64,000 nucleotides of DNA from Gillisia mitskevichiae (lineage in GTDB: Bacteria > Bacteroidota > Bacteroidia > Flavobacteriales > Flavobacteriaceae), in assembly GCF_003634585.1 (NCBI RefSeq), contig NZ_RBLG01000002.1, positions 992,001 to 1,056,000 on the forward strand, read 5' to 3'. Position 1 is the stretch's first letter. Each line of letters opens with the position of its first letter. This document shows, piece by piece, positions 17,402-26,480 of this stretch. Under the pieces are notes generated by a model, which was not told the origin of the DNA, did no database searches, and saw only the letters and a program-made list of their open reading frames with translations. Made by a program: the position numbers and the translations under genes.

Positions 17402-18379
17402 CTACACACTTACCTCTAAAATTTTTGCTCCTGAACTATTTATTTTGATATTTGGCTTTGAAGCGGGTATTAATAGGGTTTCTCCCGGTTTTAAAATTTC
17501 AGAATTTCCATTCTCAAGACTAATAATTGATTCCCCTTCTATTCCCATGAGTATAATAAAACAGTCTTTTTCACTATAATCTTCATTTATTTCCCCATCC
17601 ACAGCAATAATATTCGTTTTAAAATAATTTGTAGCAATTATTTTTGAAGTCGTATTGGATTGAATAGTGTAATCTATTTTATGTCCATCTTCACTGGAAA
17701 GATCTATGGCTTCTAATGCTAATGCAGTATGCAACTCCCTTTTTTCACCTGTTTCAGATTTTCTGTCCCAATCATATATTCGATATGTGACATCTGAAGT
17801 CTGCTGAATTTCAGCCAACACCACTCCTTTCCCAATAGCATGAACTAAACCCGGAGGAATTATAAAAGCATCTCCTACTTTTACCTTTACCTTATTTAAA
17901 GAATCTGGAAGCTTGTTCTGCTCTACTAGTTCTACATATTTTGCTTTGGAAATAGGCTCCTTAAATCCTAAAATAAGTTCTGCATCTTTATCTGCTTGCA
18001 TGATATACCACATTTCAGTCTTCCCGAATGAATTATGCTTTTCCTTTGCGATCTTATCGTTTGGATGAAGTTGTATAGATAAATTTTCAGCGGCATCTAT
18101 ATATTTAATTAGCAAGGGGAATTTAATTCCGAAGTTCTTAAACACTTCCTTCCCTACCAATTCTTCCTTGTATTCCTTCAATAAATATTGAAGAGATTTA
18201 CCTTTTAATGGTCCGTTAGAAACTATAGAAATATCATCTTCATGATCTGATATCTCCCAACTTTCTCCTGTTTTATTAGATTTAGTTTTTTTATTAAATA
18301 AAGAATTTAACTTACTCCCACCCCATATCTTTTCCTTGAGTATAGGATCAAATTTCAAAAGATATAATTCATTATTCAT
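17402..18379 (-). CDS. manA: Mannose-6-phosphate isomerase, class I
   Basis: 325 residues, the short bacterial type I enzyme that interconverts fructose-6-P and mannose-6-P, feeding GDP-mannose and polysaccharide synthesis. Zinc ligands fit Q103 and H105 (IQLHPND), E122 (KTEMWY) and H180 (PPGLVHAIG). R200 in DVTYRIYDW is the conserved catalytic-site Arg. The C-terminal cupin half (about 240-325) is intact. It sits immediately downstream of a decayed peroxiredoxin gene on the same strand. Confidence 0.93.
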   Translation of the reverse strand: MNNELYLLKFDPILKEKIWGGSKLNSLFNKKTKSNKTGESWEISDHEDDISIVSNGPLKGKSLQYLLKEYKEELVGKEVFKNFGIKFPLLIKYIDAAENLSIQLHPNDKIAKEKHNSFGKTEMWYIMQADKDAELILGFKEPISKAKYVELVEQNKLPDSLNKVKVKVGDAFIIPPGLVHAIGKGVVLAEIQQTSDVTYRIYDWDRKSETGEKRELHTALALEAIDLSSEDGHKIDYTIQSNTTSKIIATNYFKTNIIAVDGEINEDYSEKDCFIILMGIEGESIISLENGNSEILKPGETLLIPASKPNIKINSSGAKILEVSV

Positions 18380-18398
18380 TCGCTAAAATCTTAATTTA

Positions 18399-18832
18399 TT
18401 AAATGCTTTTTTTATTATAAAAAGCTGCATTTAGCTCGTTGTATTCCATGTTGAACATTCCTCTAACATAAAACAAAAAAATTTCTAGACCTAGAAGAAA
18501 TCCTAGGAGTGAAGCTTTTACGTTAACAGCTGAACTTGCTTTTCTAACTTTGCCTAATAAAAATGTAAAGGCTAATTGATATTTGGATTTTAATTTTTAT
18601 GTGAAAATTCAAAATTGGAACTTATCCCGAAAACTTTAGCATTTTGCGCTATGAAATCTTCATACTTATCTTGGAAATCACTTGCTTCCTTAACCCAACC
18701 TAGTGTAAAGTTGTTGGGATAAAAATAAACAATCAATGCTCGTTTTCCCGTAAATTTATTCAACTTGAAAAATTCACCGTTTTCATCGGGAATACAGATG
18801 TCAAAAATTGAATCTCCTACATTTAAACCTAT
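18399..18832 (-). pseudogene. Decayed peroxiredoxin (AhpC/TSA, BCP-like) gene
   Basis: This 450-base gap between manA and queD is a dead gene. Directly after the queD TAA, in the expected overlapping position, the frame reads ATA (ruined ATG) then GLNVGDSIFDI...GEFFKL...RALIVYFYPNNFTLG, clearly a thioredoxin-fold peroxiredoxin start. The active-site TPGCTKEAC region reads TLGWVKEAS, so both cysteines are lost (to Trp and Ser). The frame then hits TAA at 18590-18592 after SHKN. Homology resumes in another frame (KYQLAFTFL..GKVRKA..VKASLLGFL) and runs to a stop at 18399-18401, so there is a one-base indel near 18590. No function as a peroxidase is possible. Confidence 0.85.
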
Positions 18833-19243
18833 TTATTCTCCCTTATAGGTTACAAAATTTCTAGGGGTTTCGTATAAAGTTACGCTAAGTTCTAAGTTTT
18901 CTTTAATTTTAAGTCTTAATTTATTCCAAATCACTACTGCAATGTTCTCTGCAGTGGGGTTAAGTTGCTTAAATTCCTCAACTTCAATATTTAAATTCTT
19001 GTGATCTAAATATTCTTCTATTTCTGAGGCAATAAGCTCTTTTAAAACCTTCATATCTACTACAAAGCCTGTTTCTTGGTCTATATCTCCTTTAACAGAC
19101 ACAATTAATTCATAGTTGTGACCATGAAAGTTTGGGTTGCTACATTTCCCAAAGATGTCTTGGTTTTTCTGAGCATCCCAATCCTTCCGATATAACCTAT
19201 GTGCAGCATTAAAATGTGCCTTCCTATGTACAGTTACTTTCAT
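18833..19243 (-). CDS. queD: 6-carboxy-tetrahydropterin synthase (QueD/PTPS family)
   Basis: 136 residues. It converts dihydroneopterin triphosphate to 6-carboxy-tetrahydropterin on the route to queuosine. Zinc ligands H15, H40 and H42 (FHGHNY), catalytic C34, the D80-H81 pair (LDHKNL) and E125 (YETPRN) are present. The ATG overlaps the stop of idi by the ATGA arrangement (19240-19243), so translation is coupled. A peroxiredoxin gene originally followed in the same way but has decayed. Confidence 0.9.
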   Translation of the reverse strand: MKVTVHRKAHFNAAHRLYRKDWDAQKNQDIFGKCSNPNFHGHNYELIVSVKGDIDQETGFVVDMKVLKELIASEIEEYLDHKNLNIEVEEFKQLNPTAENIAVVIWNKLRLKIKENLELSVTLYETPRNFVTYKGE

Positions 19244-19758
19244 CGTTTTATAGATTGATAATACTTATCGAATATGATCTTAAACCACTCGGTATACACT
19301 CCAGGGTTATTCTCCATGTCTTCTGAAACTTCTTCTAATCCCATCCATTTCCATGCTTCAGCCTCTTCAGGATTTAGCATTGGTTCCTCGTTAAAATTTC
19401 CAACCAATATATGATCAAATTCATGTTCTGTTAGACCGTTGTCAAATGGAGCTTTATAAATGAAGGATATCGTATCTTCTAAGTCTGCTGTAAAACCCAT
19501 TTCTTCCTGAAGACGTCTTTTACCAGCTTCAATATTAGTTTCACCTTCTCTTTGATGGCTACAACATGTGTTGGTCCATAATCCTGGCGAATGATATTTA
19601 GACAATGCTCTTTGCTGAAGCATCAATTCATTCTTTTCATTAAATATAAATACTGAAAATGCACGGTGTAACAGTCCTTTTTCGTGGGCTTCCATCTTCG
19701 GCATTAAACCAATAGGTTCGTCCTTTTGATTTACCAAGATCACTTTTTCTTCTGTCAT
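19240..19758 (-). CDS. idi: Isopentenyl-diphosphate delta-isomerase, type 1
   Basis: 172 residues with the Nudix-like IPP isomerase fold. It interconverts IPP and DMAPP in isoprenoid synthesis (menaquinone, carotenoids, undecaprenyl lipids). Markers: WTNTCCSHQREGE (catalytic Cys65/66 region), the Nudix-type helix AGKRRLQEEMGF and the metal-site Glu in GLTEHEFDH. It leads a two-gene operon with queD. A -7 element lies 17 bases upstream of the ATG. Confidence 0.93.
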   Translation of the reverse strand: MTEEKVILVNQKDEPIGLMPKMEAHEKGLLHRAFSVFIFNEKNELMLQQRALSKYHSPGLWTNTCCSHQREGETNIEAGKRRLQEEMGFTADLEDTISFIYKAPFDNGLTEHEFDHILVGNFNEEPMLNPEEAEAWKWMGLEEVSEDMENNPGVYTEWFKIIFDKYYQSIKR

Positions 19759-19774
19759 AGCTAAAATTGAATGT

Positions 19775-19782
19775 CAAAAATA
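19775..19782 (-). promoter_or_regulatory. Promoter -7 element (TATTTTTG) of idi-queD
   Basis: An exact TANNTTTG match; the nearest TTTG upstream is only 14 bases away, so the -33 assignment is unclear. Confidence 0.45.
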
Positions 19783-19893
19783 CAAAATAGCCTTACCAAA
19801 TCATAGGAAAATTAGGAGCTAAGGACGCTAAATTCATTTTTAAATAATAAAATCCAAATCCAAGAACAATTCCTTTTTCTAGATCAAAAATTT

Positions 19894-19901
19894 TATCTTT
19901 G
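19894..19901 (+). promoter_or_regulatory. Promoter -7 element (TATCTTTG) of prfC
   Basis: An exact TANNTTTG match ending 17 bases before the prfC ATG; no clear -33 TTG. Confidence 0.55.
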
Positions 19902-19918
19902 CAGCCTTAAAGAAGCAT

Positions 19919-21505
19919 ATGAAATTTACCGACGAAATAAAAAGAAGAAGAACATTTGGCATTATTTCTCACCCAGATGCCGGGAAAACCACTTTAACTG
20001 AAAAGCTTTTACTTTTTGGTGGTGCTATACAGGAGGCCGGGGCGGTAAAATCTAATAAGATCAAAAAAGGAGCTACAAGTGATTTTATGGAAATCGAGCG
20101 TCAACGTGGTATCTCTGTAGCAACCTCGGTTTTGGCTTTTGAATACGACGGTATTAAAATAAATATTCTTGATACTCCTGGGCATAAGGATTTTGCTGAA
20201 GATACCTTTAGAACCTTGACAGCTGTAGATAGCGTGATTGTGGTGATAGATGTTGCAAAAGGTGTAGAGGAACAAACAGAAAAGCTGGTAGAAGTATGTA
20301 GAATGCGAAATATTCCAATGATCGTTTTTATAAATAAAATGGATCGTGAAGGAAAGGATGCTTTTGAATTGTTAGATGAAATAGAACAAAAATTAAGCTT
20401 AAAAGTTACTCCTTTGAGTTTTCCTATTGGAATGGGTTACGACTTTAAAGGAATATATAATATCTGGGAAAAGAATATTAATCTATTTACAGGAGATCCT
20501 AGAAAAGACATTGAAGATACAATCGAAATATCCGACCTAAAGTCCGAAAAATTAGATGAGCTATTAGGCTCTAAAGCTGCAGACACTTTAAGAGAGGAGA
20601 TTGAATTAATAGATGGAGTCTATCCGAAATTTGATAATAAATCTTATTTAGATGGAAATTTACAACCCGTCTTTTTTGGTTCGGCGCTTAATAATTTTGG
20701 AGTAAGAGAATTACTGGATTGTTTTGTAAGTATAGCTCCTACTCCACGTGCAAAAGCAAGTGAAGAAAGAGTCGTAGAGCCAAACGAAAAACAGTTTACC
20801 GGATTTGTATTTAAGATCCACGCCAACATGGACCCAAAGCATCGTGATCGTTTGGCTTTTATAAAGATTGTCTCCGGAATTTTTGAAAGAAACAAACCCT
20901 ATCTACACGTAAGACATGGGAAAAATCTAAAATTCTCAAGTCCGAATGCCTTTTTTGCTGAAAAGAAAGAAATTGTAGATATCTCTTACCCGGGAGATAT
21001 CGTTGGATTACATGATACTGGAAACTTTAAAATTGGAGATACATTAACTGAAGGAGAAGTACTTCATTATAGAGGTATTCCAAGTTTCTCCCCGGAACAC
21101 TTTAGATATATTAACAATGCAGATCCTATGAAATCCAAGCAATTGGAGAAAGGAATAGATCAGTTAATGGATGAAGGGGTTGCGCAATTATTCACCTTAG
21201 AAATGAATAATAGAAAAGTGATAGGAACTGTAGGAGCTTTACAATTTGAAGTGATTCAATATAGATTAGAACATGAGTATGGTGCTAAATGTACCTATGA
21301 GAACGTAAATGTATATAAAGCTACTTGGGTAGAAGTAAAAGATCCAAAAAGCGAAGAATTTAAAGACTTTAAAAGAGTGAAAGCAAAATTCTTAGCTCAC
21401 GATAAAAGAGGTCAACTGGTATTCTTTGCAGATTCACAGTTCTCTTTACAAATGACTCAATCTAAATATCCAAGCATAAAATTCCATTTAGTATCGGAAT
21501 TTTAA
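19919..21505 (+). CDS. prfC: Peptide chain release factor 3
   Basis: 528 residues, the normal RF3 length. RF3 is a translational GTPase that ejects RF1/RF2 after peptide release. G motifs: G1 SHPDAGKTTL, G2 region RQRGISV, G3 DTPGHKDF, G4 NKMD. Unlike EF-G it lacks domain IV and ends in the RF3-specific C-terminal domain (MNNRKVIGTVGALQFEV onward). It is monocistronic, between a -7 element and a strong terminator. Confidence 0.96.
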   Translation: MKFTDEIKRRRTFGIISHPDAGKTTLTEKLLLFGGAIQEAGAVKSNKIKKGATSDFMEIERQRGISVATSVLAFEYDGIKINILDTPGHKDFAEDTFRTLTAVDSVIVVIDVAKGVEEQTEKLVEVCRMRNIPMIVFINKMDREGKDAFELLDEIEQKLSLKVTPLSFPIGMGYDFKGIYNIWEKNINLFTGDPRKDIEDTIEISDLKSEKLDELLGSKAADTLREEIELIDGVYPKFDNKSYLDGNLQPVFFGSALNNFGVRELLDCFVSIAPTPRAKASEERVVEPNEKQFTGFVFKIHANMDPKHRDRLAFIKIVSGIFERNKPYLHVRHGKNLKFSSPNAFFAEKKEIVDISYPGDIVGLHDTGNFKIGDTLTEGEVLHYRGIPSFSPEHFRYINNADPMKSKQLEKGIDQLMDEGVAQLFTLEMNNRKVIGTVGALQFEVIQYRLEHEYGAKCTYENVNVYKATWVEVKDPKSEEFKDFKRVKAKFLAHDKRGQLVFFADSQFSLQMTQSKYPSIKFHLVSEF

Positions 21506-21525
21506 AAGCTTTTTTAAAATATATA

Positions 21526-21558
21526 AAAACCCCGAAGAGATTTCTTCGGGGTTTTTTG
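21526..21558 (+). terminator. Intrinsic terminator of prfC
   Basis: A 13-bp GC-cored stem (21526-21538 with 21543-21555, loop of 4) followed by T. Confidence 0.92.
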
Positions 21559-21572
21559 TTTTATGATTTGAG

Positions 21573-21660
21573 TGTCATATTGAGCCTGTCGAAATATGGG
21601 TTATATTCTCTTCTCTTAAACTTCGACATACCGATAGCTATCTATACGTTCTAGGTGACA
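21573..21660. repeat. Degenerate copy of an interspersed inverted-repeat element
   Basis: About 88 bases with ends TGTCA/TGACA and inner arms CCTGTCGAA/TTCGACA. The right half contains a damaged form of the CCGATAGCTATC palindrome. It is the same architecture as the element at 61051-61163, also placed between converging genes. It looks like a relic of a small non-coding interspersed repeat. Confidence 0.6.
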
Positions 21661-21662
21661 GA

Positions 21663-21977
21663 TTAAGCCTGCCCAGTTGGTCCAAAATTCAGTGGGATTG
21701 GTGGCTGCTCGTAATCTTTTATTTCTCCATGTGCTTTTTCAAATCGCTTTACATTATCTCCCAACGCTTTCAATAATCTCTTAGCATGTTGTGGAGTTAA
21801 TATAATTCTAGATTTCACCTTACTCTTTGGTGTTCCAGGCATTATACTTACAAAATCCACCACAAATTCTGATACCGAATGGTTGATAATAGCTAAGTTG
21901 GAATAGATTCCTTCGGCTATTTTTTCATCCAATTCTATATTGATTTGCCCTTGTTTTGCATTTTTATCATCACTCAT
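21663..21977 (-). CDS. DUF3467 domain protein
   Basis: 104 residues from the ATG starting MSDDKN; a longer frame from 22019 would run into the hairpin after rpoC, so the inner start is preferred. The core (about 10-90) has the DUF3467 pattern: EGIYSNLAIINHSVSEFVVDF, IMPGTPKSKVKSRIILTPQHAKRLL. It is the usual gene after rpoC in Flavobacteriia. The fold and role are unknown; its constant place beside RNA polymerase hints at a link to transcription, but that is inference. Confidence 0.88.
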   Translation of the reverse strand: MSDDKNAKQGQINIELDEKIAEGIYSNLAIINHSVSEFVVDFVSIMPGTPKSKVKSRIILTPQHAKRLLKALGDNVKRFEKAHGEIKDYEQPPIPLNFGPTGQA

Positions 21978-22005
21978 AATTTCTATAGTTTTGTCTAAAA
22001 TAAGA

Positions 22006-22048
22006 AAATCTGCATTCAATCGGCCGAAGCGTCAAAAAATGCAGATTT
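22006..22048 (-). terminator. Hairpin after rpoC (possible terminator or attenuator)
   Basis: An 11-bp inverted repeat (22006-22016 with 22038-22048, loop of 21) between rpoC and the DUF3467 gene. Read on the minus strand it ends in a T-rich stretch, so it may terminate most of the rpoBC transcript before DUF3467. Confidence 0.5.
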
Positions 22049-22100
22049 CTTATGATTTATCTCCTGTCTTACTCTTCAGCAAAACAGGAAATGAATTTAA

Positions 22101-25100
22101 TTAATTATAGTTTACTTCCTGCTTTTTCTCCATCATATCATTAAGCTCTTCTTTAGAACCAACAATTATGTTATCGTAAGCACGCATTCCAGTACCTGCA
22201 GGGATCTTATGTCCAACGATAACGTTCTCCTTAAGTCCTTCTAGGTAATCTATCTTACCGGCTACCGCTGCCTCATTCAATACCTTAGTAGTTTCCTGGA
22301 AGGAAGCTGCAGAGATGAATGATTTAGTTTGTAGGGAAGCTCTTGTTATACCCTGTAGAATTGGTGTAGCTGTAGCATTAACCGCATCTCTAGCTGTAGC
22401 AAGTTCTTTGTCCTCTCTTCTTAAAGATGAATTCTCATCTCTTAGTTCACGAACACTTACAAGTTGACCCGCTTTAAGTTTAGTAGACTCTCCTGGATTT
22501 TCAATTACCTTCAATCCAAATAAGTTATCATTCTCTTCAATGAAATCTGACTTGTGAATCAATTGGTTCTCTAAGAAAATAGTATCCCCAGAATCTACGA
22601 TTCTTACTTTACGCATCATTTGTCTAACAACAACCTCAAAATGCTTGTCGTTAATCTTCACCCCTTGTAAACGATATACTTCTTGTACTTCATTCACCAA
22701 GTATTGCTGAACAGCGTTTGGTCCTTTAATACTTAAGATATCCTCTGGAGTAATAGATCCATCAGATAATGGCATTCCCGCACGAACATAATCGTTCTCT
22801 TGAACTAAGATCTGGTTAGAAAGTTTAACTAAATACTTTTTAACTTCTCCTAATTTAGACTCAACGATGATCTCACGGTTACCTCTTTTGATCTTACCAA
22901 AAGAAATTACACCATCAATCTCACTAACAACTGCAGGGTTAGAAGGATTACGTGCTTCAAATAATTCTGTTACACGTGGAAGACCTCCTGTAATATCCCC
23001 AGCTTTAGAAGATTTTCTTGGTATTTTAACCAAAATTTTACCAACCTTGATTTTCTCATCTTTATCTACCATAAGGTGAGCCCCTACTGGTAGGTTATAA
23101 GAACGAATAACTTCATCTTTCTTACCTAAAATAAGTAAGGTCGGAATCATTTTCTTGTTCTTAGAATCTGAAATTACTTTTTCTTGGAATCCGGTTTGCT
23201 CATCTATTTCAACCTGGTAGGTATATCCTTGTTCGATATTCTCGTACTTGATCTTACCAGCAAATTCTGAAATGATCACCCCGTTATAAGGATCCCATTG
23301 GCAAACAATATCATTAGGTTTAACAGCATCGCCACTCTTAATAAAGATTTGAGAACCATAAGGAATGTTATTAGTACTTAACACAACTCCAGTTTTCTTA
23401 TCTTTCACTTTAAGTTCTGAAGTTCTAGAGATCACGATATCAGTAATAGTTCCATCTGGACCTTCACCTTTAACAACCTTTAGATCTTCAATTTCTGCAA
23501 TACCACCAAACTTAACAAGAAGTTTGTTTTCTTCTGAAATGTTTCCTGCAATACCACCCACGTGGAAGGTACGTAGTGTAAGTTGCGTTCCTGGCTCTCC
23601 AATAGATTGAGCAGCAACAACTCCTACAGCTTCTCCACGTTGCACCAATTTATTGGTTGCAAGGTTTCTACCGTAACATTTCACACAAATTCCTTTTTTA
23701 GCCTCACAAGTAAGAGCAGATCTTACTTCAACGCTTGCAATAGGAGCTTCGTTTATTTTTTTAACAGCTTCTTCAGAGATCTCTTCTCCTGTAGAAACTA
23801 AAAGTTCCTGAGTCAAAGGATTATAAACATCATTTAAGGAAATTCTTCCTACAATTCGTTCTCCTAAAGATTCTACTATTTCATCATTTTTCTTAAGTGG
23901 TGTAACTTCTACTCCTCTTAACGTTCCACAGTCTTCTTCATTTACAATTACATCTTGTGAAACATCTACCAATCTACGAGTTAAGTAACCCGCATCGGCA
24001 GTTTTAAGTGCAGTATCGGCAAGACCTTTACGAGCACCGTGAGTTGAGATAAAGTATTCAAGGATTGAAAGACCTTCCTTAAAGTTAGATAAAATCGGGT
24101 TTTCAATAATTTCTCCTCCACCAGAGTTAGATTTCTTAGGCTTAGCCATCAATCCACGCATTCCGGTTAACTGACGAATCTGTTCTTTAGATCCACGCGC
24201 ACCAGAATCAAGCATCATATACACAGAGTTGAATCCTTGGTTATCCTCACGAATACGCTTCATAGCCAATTCTGTAAGTCCAGCATTGGTAGCAGTCCAA
24301 ATATCAATTACCTGGTTGTAACGTTCGTTGTTGGTAATAAGACCCATGTTGTAGTTACCAATAATTCCTTCCACCTGTTCGTTGGCTTCATCGATCATTG
24401 ATTGCTTCTCTTCTGGGATAATAATATCACCTAAACTAAATGACAAACCACCTGTGTAGGCAAATTTATACCCTAAGTTTTTAATGTTATCAAGGAATTC
24501 AGCAGTCTCAGCAACACTTGTTAGCTTCAATACCTTTCCAATAATATCACGCAAAGATTTCTTAGTTAATACTTCATTAATGTATCCAGCCTTAGCAGGT
24601 ACCGTTTCATTAAACAATACTCTACCAGTAGTGGTTTCAATGATTTTCTTAACTAATTCTCCTTCTTCATTTAAATCTAAAGTTCTAATTTTTATAGAAG
24701 CATTAAGATCTACCATTTTCTCGTTGAAAGCGATAATAACCTCTTCTGCTGAATAAAAAGTAAGTCCTTCTCCTTTAATCTTCACTTCATCTGTAGATAC
24801 TCTTAGTTTGGTCATGTAATAAAGACCAAGTACCATATCCTGAGATGGAACCGTAATTGGCGATCCATTTGCAGGGTTTAAGATGTTGTGAGAACCTAAC
24901 ATTAAAAGTTGAGCTTCCAAGATAGCTTCTGGTCCAAGTGGCAAGTGAACTGCCATTTGATCCCCATCAAAATCGGCGTTGAATGCCGTAGTCGCTAATG
25001 GGTGAAGTTGGATTGCTTTTCCTTCAATAAGTTTTGGTTGGAATGCCTGGATCCCTAAACGGTGAAGCGTAGGAGCCCTGTTCAATAATACAGGATGACC

Positions 25101-26402
25101 TTTAAGTACATTCTCTAAAATATCCCAAACAACTGGTTCTTTCTTGTCTATGATCTTCTTAGCAGACTTCACAGTTTTTACAATTCCTCTTTCAATCAGT
25201 TTTCTGATCACGAAAGGCTTGTAAAGTTCTGCAGCCATATCCTTAGGAATACCACATTCAAACATTTTTAATTCTGGTCCTACAACAATTACAGAACGAG
25301 CAGAATAATCCACACGCTTACCAAGTAAGTTCTGACGGAAACGCCCTTGTTTTCCTTTTAAGGAATCTGAAAGGGATTTCAATGGTCTGTTAGAATCTGT
25401 TTTTACTGCTGAAGACTTTCTTGTATTATCAAATAACGAATCTACAGATTCCTGTAGCATACGTTTTTCGTTACGAAGAATTACTTCTGGAGCTTTAATC
25501 TCCATCAATCGTTTTAAACGATTGTTACGTATAATTACTCTACGATAAAGATCATTTAAATCTGAAGTTGCAAAACGTCCACCATCCAAAGGCACTAAAG
25601 GTCTAAGTTCTGGAGGAGTAATTGGCACAACCTTCATGATCATCCATTCTGGACGGTTCTCTCTATTCTTATTTGCATCTCTAAAAGCTTCTACAACTTG
25701 AAGTCTTTTTAAAGCCTCCGTTTTACGTTGCTTAGAAGTTTCATTGTTCGCTTTATGTCTTAAATCATAAGAAAGCTCATCTAGATCTATTCTTTTTAAA
25801 AGATCTATCAAACATTCAGCTCCCATTTTTGCAATAAATTTATTTGGATCTGTATCGTCCAAATAAAGATTTTCTTGCGGAAGGCTGTCTAATATATCAA
25901 GATATTCTTCTTCTGTTAAGAAGTCCATCTTTTTTACTGGTTCCCCTTCAGCATTCTTTGCAATACCTGCTTGGATCACTACATAACGTTCGTAGTAAAT
26001 GATCATATCTAATTTCTTAGATGGAAGACCCAATAAGTATCCTATTTTGTTTGGTAAAGAACGGAAATACCAGATATGTGCTACAGGTACAACCAAGTTG
26101 ATGTGACCCACACGGTCACGACGTACTTTTTTCTCTGTAACCTCTACCCCACATCTATCACATACAATCCCTTTATATCGGATTCTTTTATATTTTCCAC
26201 AGGCACATTCATAATCCTTAACAGGACCAAAAATTCGCTCACAGAATAACCCGTCACGCTCAGGCTTGTGCGTACGATAGTTGATAGTTTCAGGCTTTAG
26301 AACTTCTCCTCTGGACGCCGCTAAAATGGATTCCGGGGAAGCTAAACCTATAGAGATTTTATCAAACCTCTGTTCTGTACTCTTTTCATTATTTCTAGCC
26401 AT
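22101..26402 (-). CDS. rpoC: DNA-directed RNA polymerase subunit beta'
   Basis: 1433 residues from the ATG starting MARNNEK; two extra upstream codons would need a TTG start. Landmarks: the N-terminal zinc ribbon [20 protein letters not shown], the active-site [12 protein letters not shown] with the three Mg-binding Asp, the bridge/trigger region near [19 protein letters not shown], and the second zinc-binding cysteines in [15 protein letters not shown]. Together with RpoB it forms the catalytic centre. It follows rpoB after 78 bases that contain a GNRA-capped hairpin. Confidence 0.98.
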   Translation of the reverse strand: MARNNEKSTEQRFDKISIGLASPESILAASRGEVLKPETINYRTHKPERDGLFCERIFGPVKDYECACGKYKRIRYKGIVCDRCGVEVTEKKVRRDRVGHINLVVPVAHIWYFRSLPNKIGYLLGLPSKKLDMIIYYERYVVIQAGIAKNAEGEPVKKMDFLTEEEYLDILDSLPQENLYLDDTDPNKFIAKMGAECLIDLLKRIDLDELSYDLRHKANNETSKQRKTEALKRLQVVEAFRDANKNRENRPEWMIMKVVPITPPELRPLVPLDGGRFATSDLNDLYRRVIIRNNRLKRLMEIKAPEVILRNEKRMLQESVDSLFDNTRKSSAVKTDSNRPLKSLSDSLKGKQGRFRQNLLGKRVDYSARSVIVVGPELKMFECGIPKDMAAELYKPFVIRKLIERGIVKTVKSAKKIIDKKEPVVWDILENVLKGHPVLLNRAPTLHRLGIQAFQPKLIEGKAIQLHPLATTAFNADFDGDQMAVHLPLGPEAILEAQLLMLGSHNILNPANGSPITVPSQDMVLGLYYMTKLRVSTDEVKIKGEGLTFYSAEEVIIAFNEKMVDLNASIKIRTLDLNEEGELVKKIIETTTGRVLFNETVPAKAGYINEVLTKKSLRDIIGKVLKLTSVAETAEFLDNIKNLGYKFAYTGGLSFSLGDIIIPEEKQSMIDEANEQVEGIIGNYNMGLITNNERYNQVIDIWTATNAGLTELAMKRIREDNQGFNSVYMMLDSGARGSKEQIRQLTGMRGLMAKPKKSNSGGGEIIENPILSNFKEGLSILEYFISTHGARKGLADTALKTADAGYLTRRLVDVSQDVIVNEEDCGTLRGVEVTPLKKNDEIVESLGERIVGRISLNDVYNPLTQELLVSTGEEISEEAVKKINEAPIASVEVRSALTCEAKKGICVKCYGRNLATNKLVQRGEAVGVVAAQSIGEPGTQLTLRTFHVGGIAGNISEENKLLVKFGGIAEIEDLKVVKGEGPDGTITDIVISRTSELKVKDKKTGVVLSTNNIPYGSQIFIKSGDAVKPNDIVCQWDPYNGVIISEFAGKIKYENIEQGYTYQVEIDEQTGFQEKVISDSKNKKMIPTLLILGKKDEVIRSYNLPVGAHLMVDKDEKIKVGKILVKIPRKSSKAGDITGGLPRVTELFEARNPSNPAVVSEIDGVISFGKIKRGNREIIVESKLGEVKKYLVKLSNQILVQENDYVRAGMPLSDGSITPEDILSIKGPNAVQQYLVNEVQEVYRLQGVKINDKHFEVVVRQMMRKVRIVDSGDTIFLENQLIHKSDFIEENDNLFGLKVIENPGESTKLKAGQLVSVRELRDENSSLRREDKELATARDAVNATATPILQGITRASLQTKSFISAASFQETTKVLNEAAVAGKIDYLEGLKENVIVGHKIPAGTGMRAYDNIIVGSKEELNDMMEKKQEVNYN

Positions 26403-26441
26403 AATCAATGCTATCTAATTATTGTGAAAATCCTGTTTTAA

Positions 26442-26465
26442 GGTTGAGCACTTTCGTACTCAACC
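26442..26465 (-). other. GAAA-tetraloop hairpin between rpoB and rpoC
   Basis: On the minus-strand RNA a fully paired 10-bp stem (one G-U pair) is capped by GAAA, a stable GNRA tetraloop. There is no U run after it, so it is not a typical terminator; RNA processing, stability or attenuation are all possible. Confidence 0.6.
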
Positions 26466-26480
26466 TATAAGAACAGTATA

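Noticed and set aside
22867-24756. Several 70-90-codon plus-strand frames inside rpoC
   Set aside because: They are antisense shadows of a highly conserved gene, with no promoter, start context or protein-like composition.
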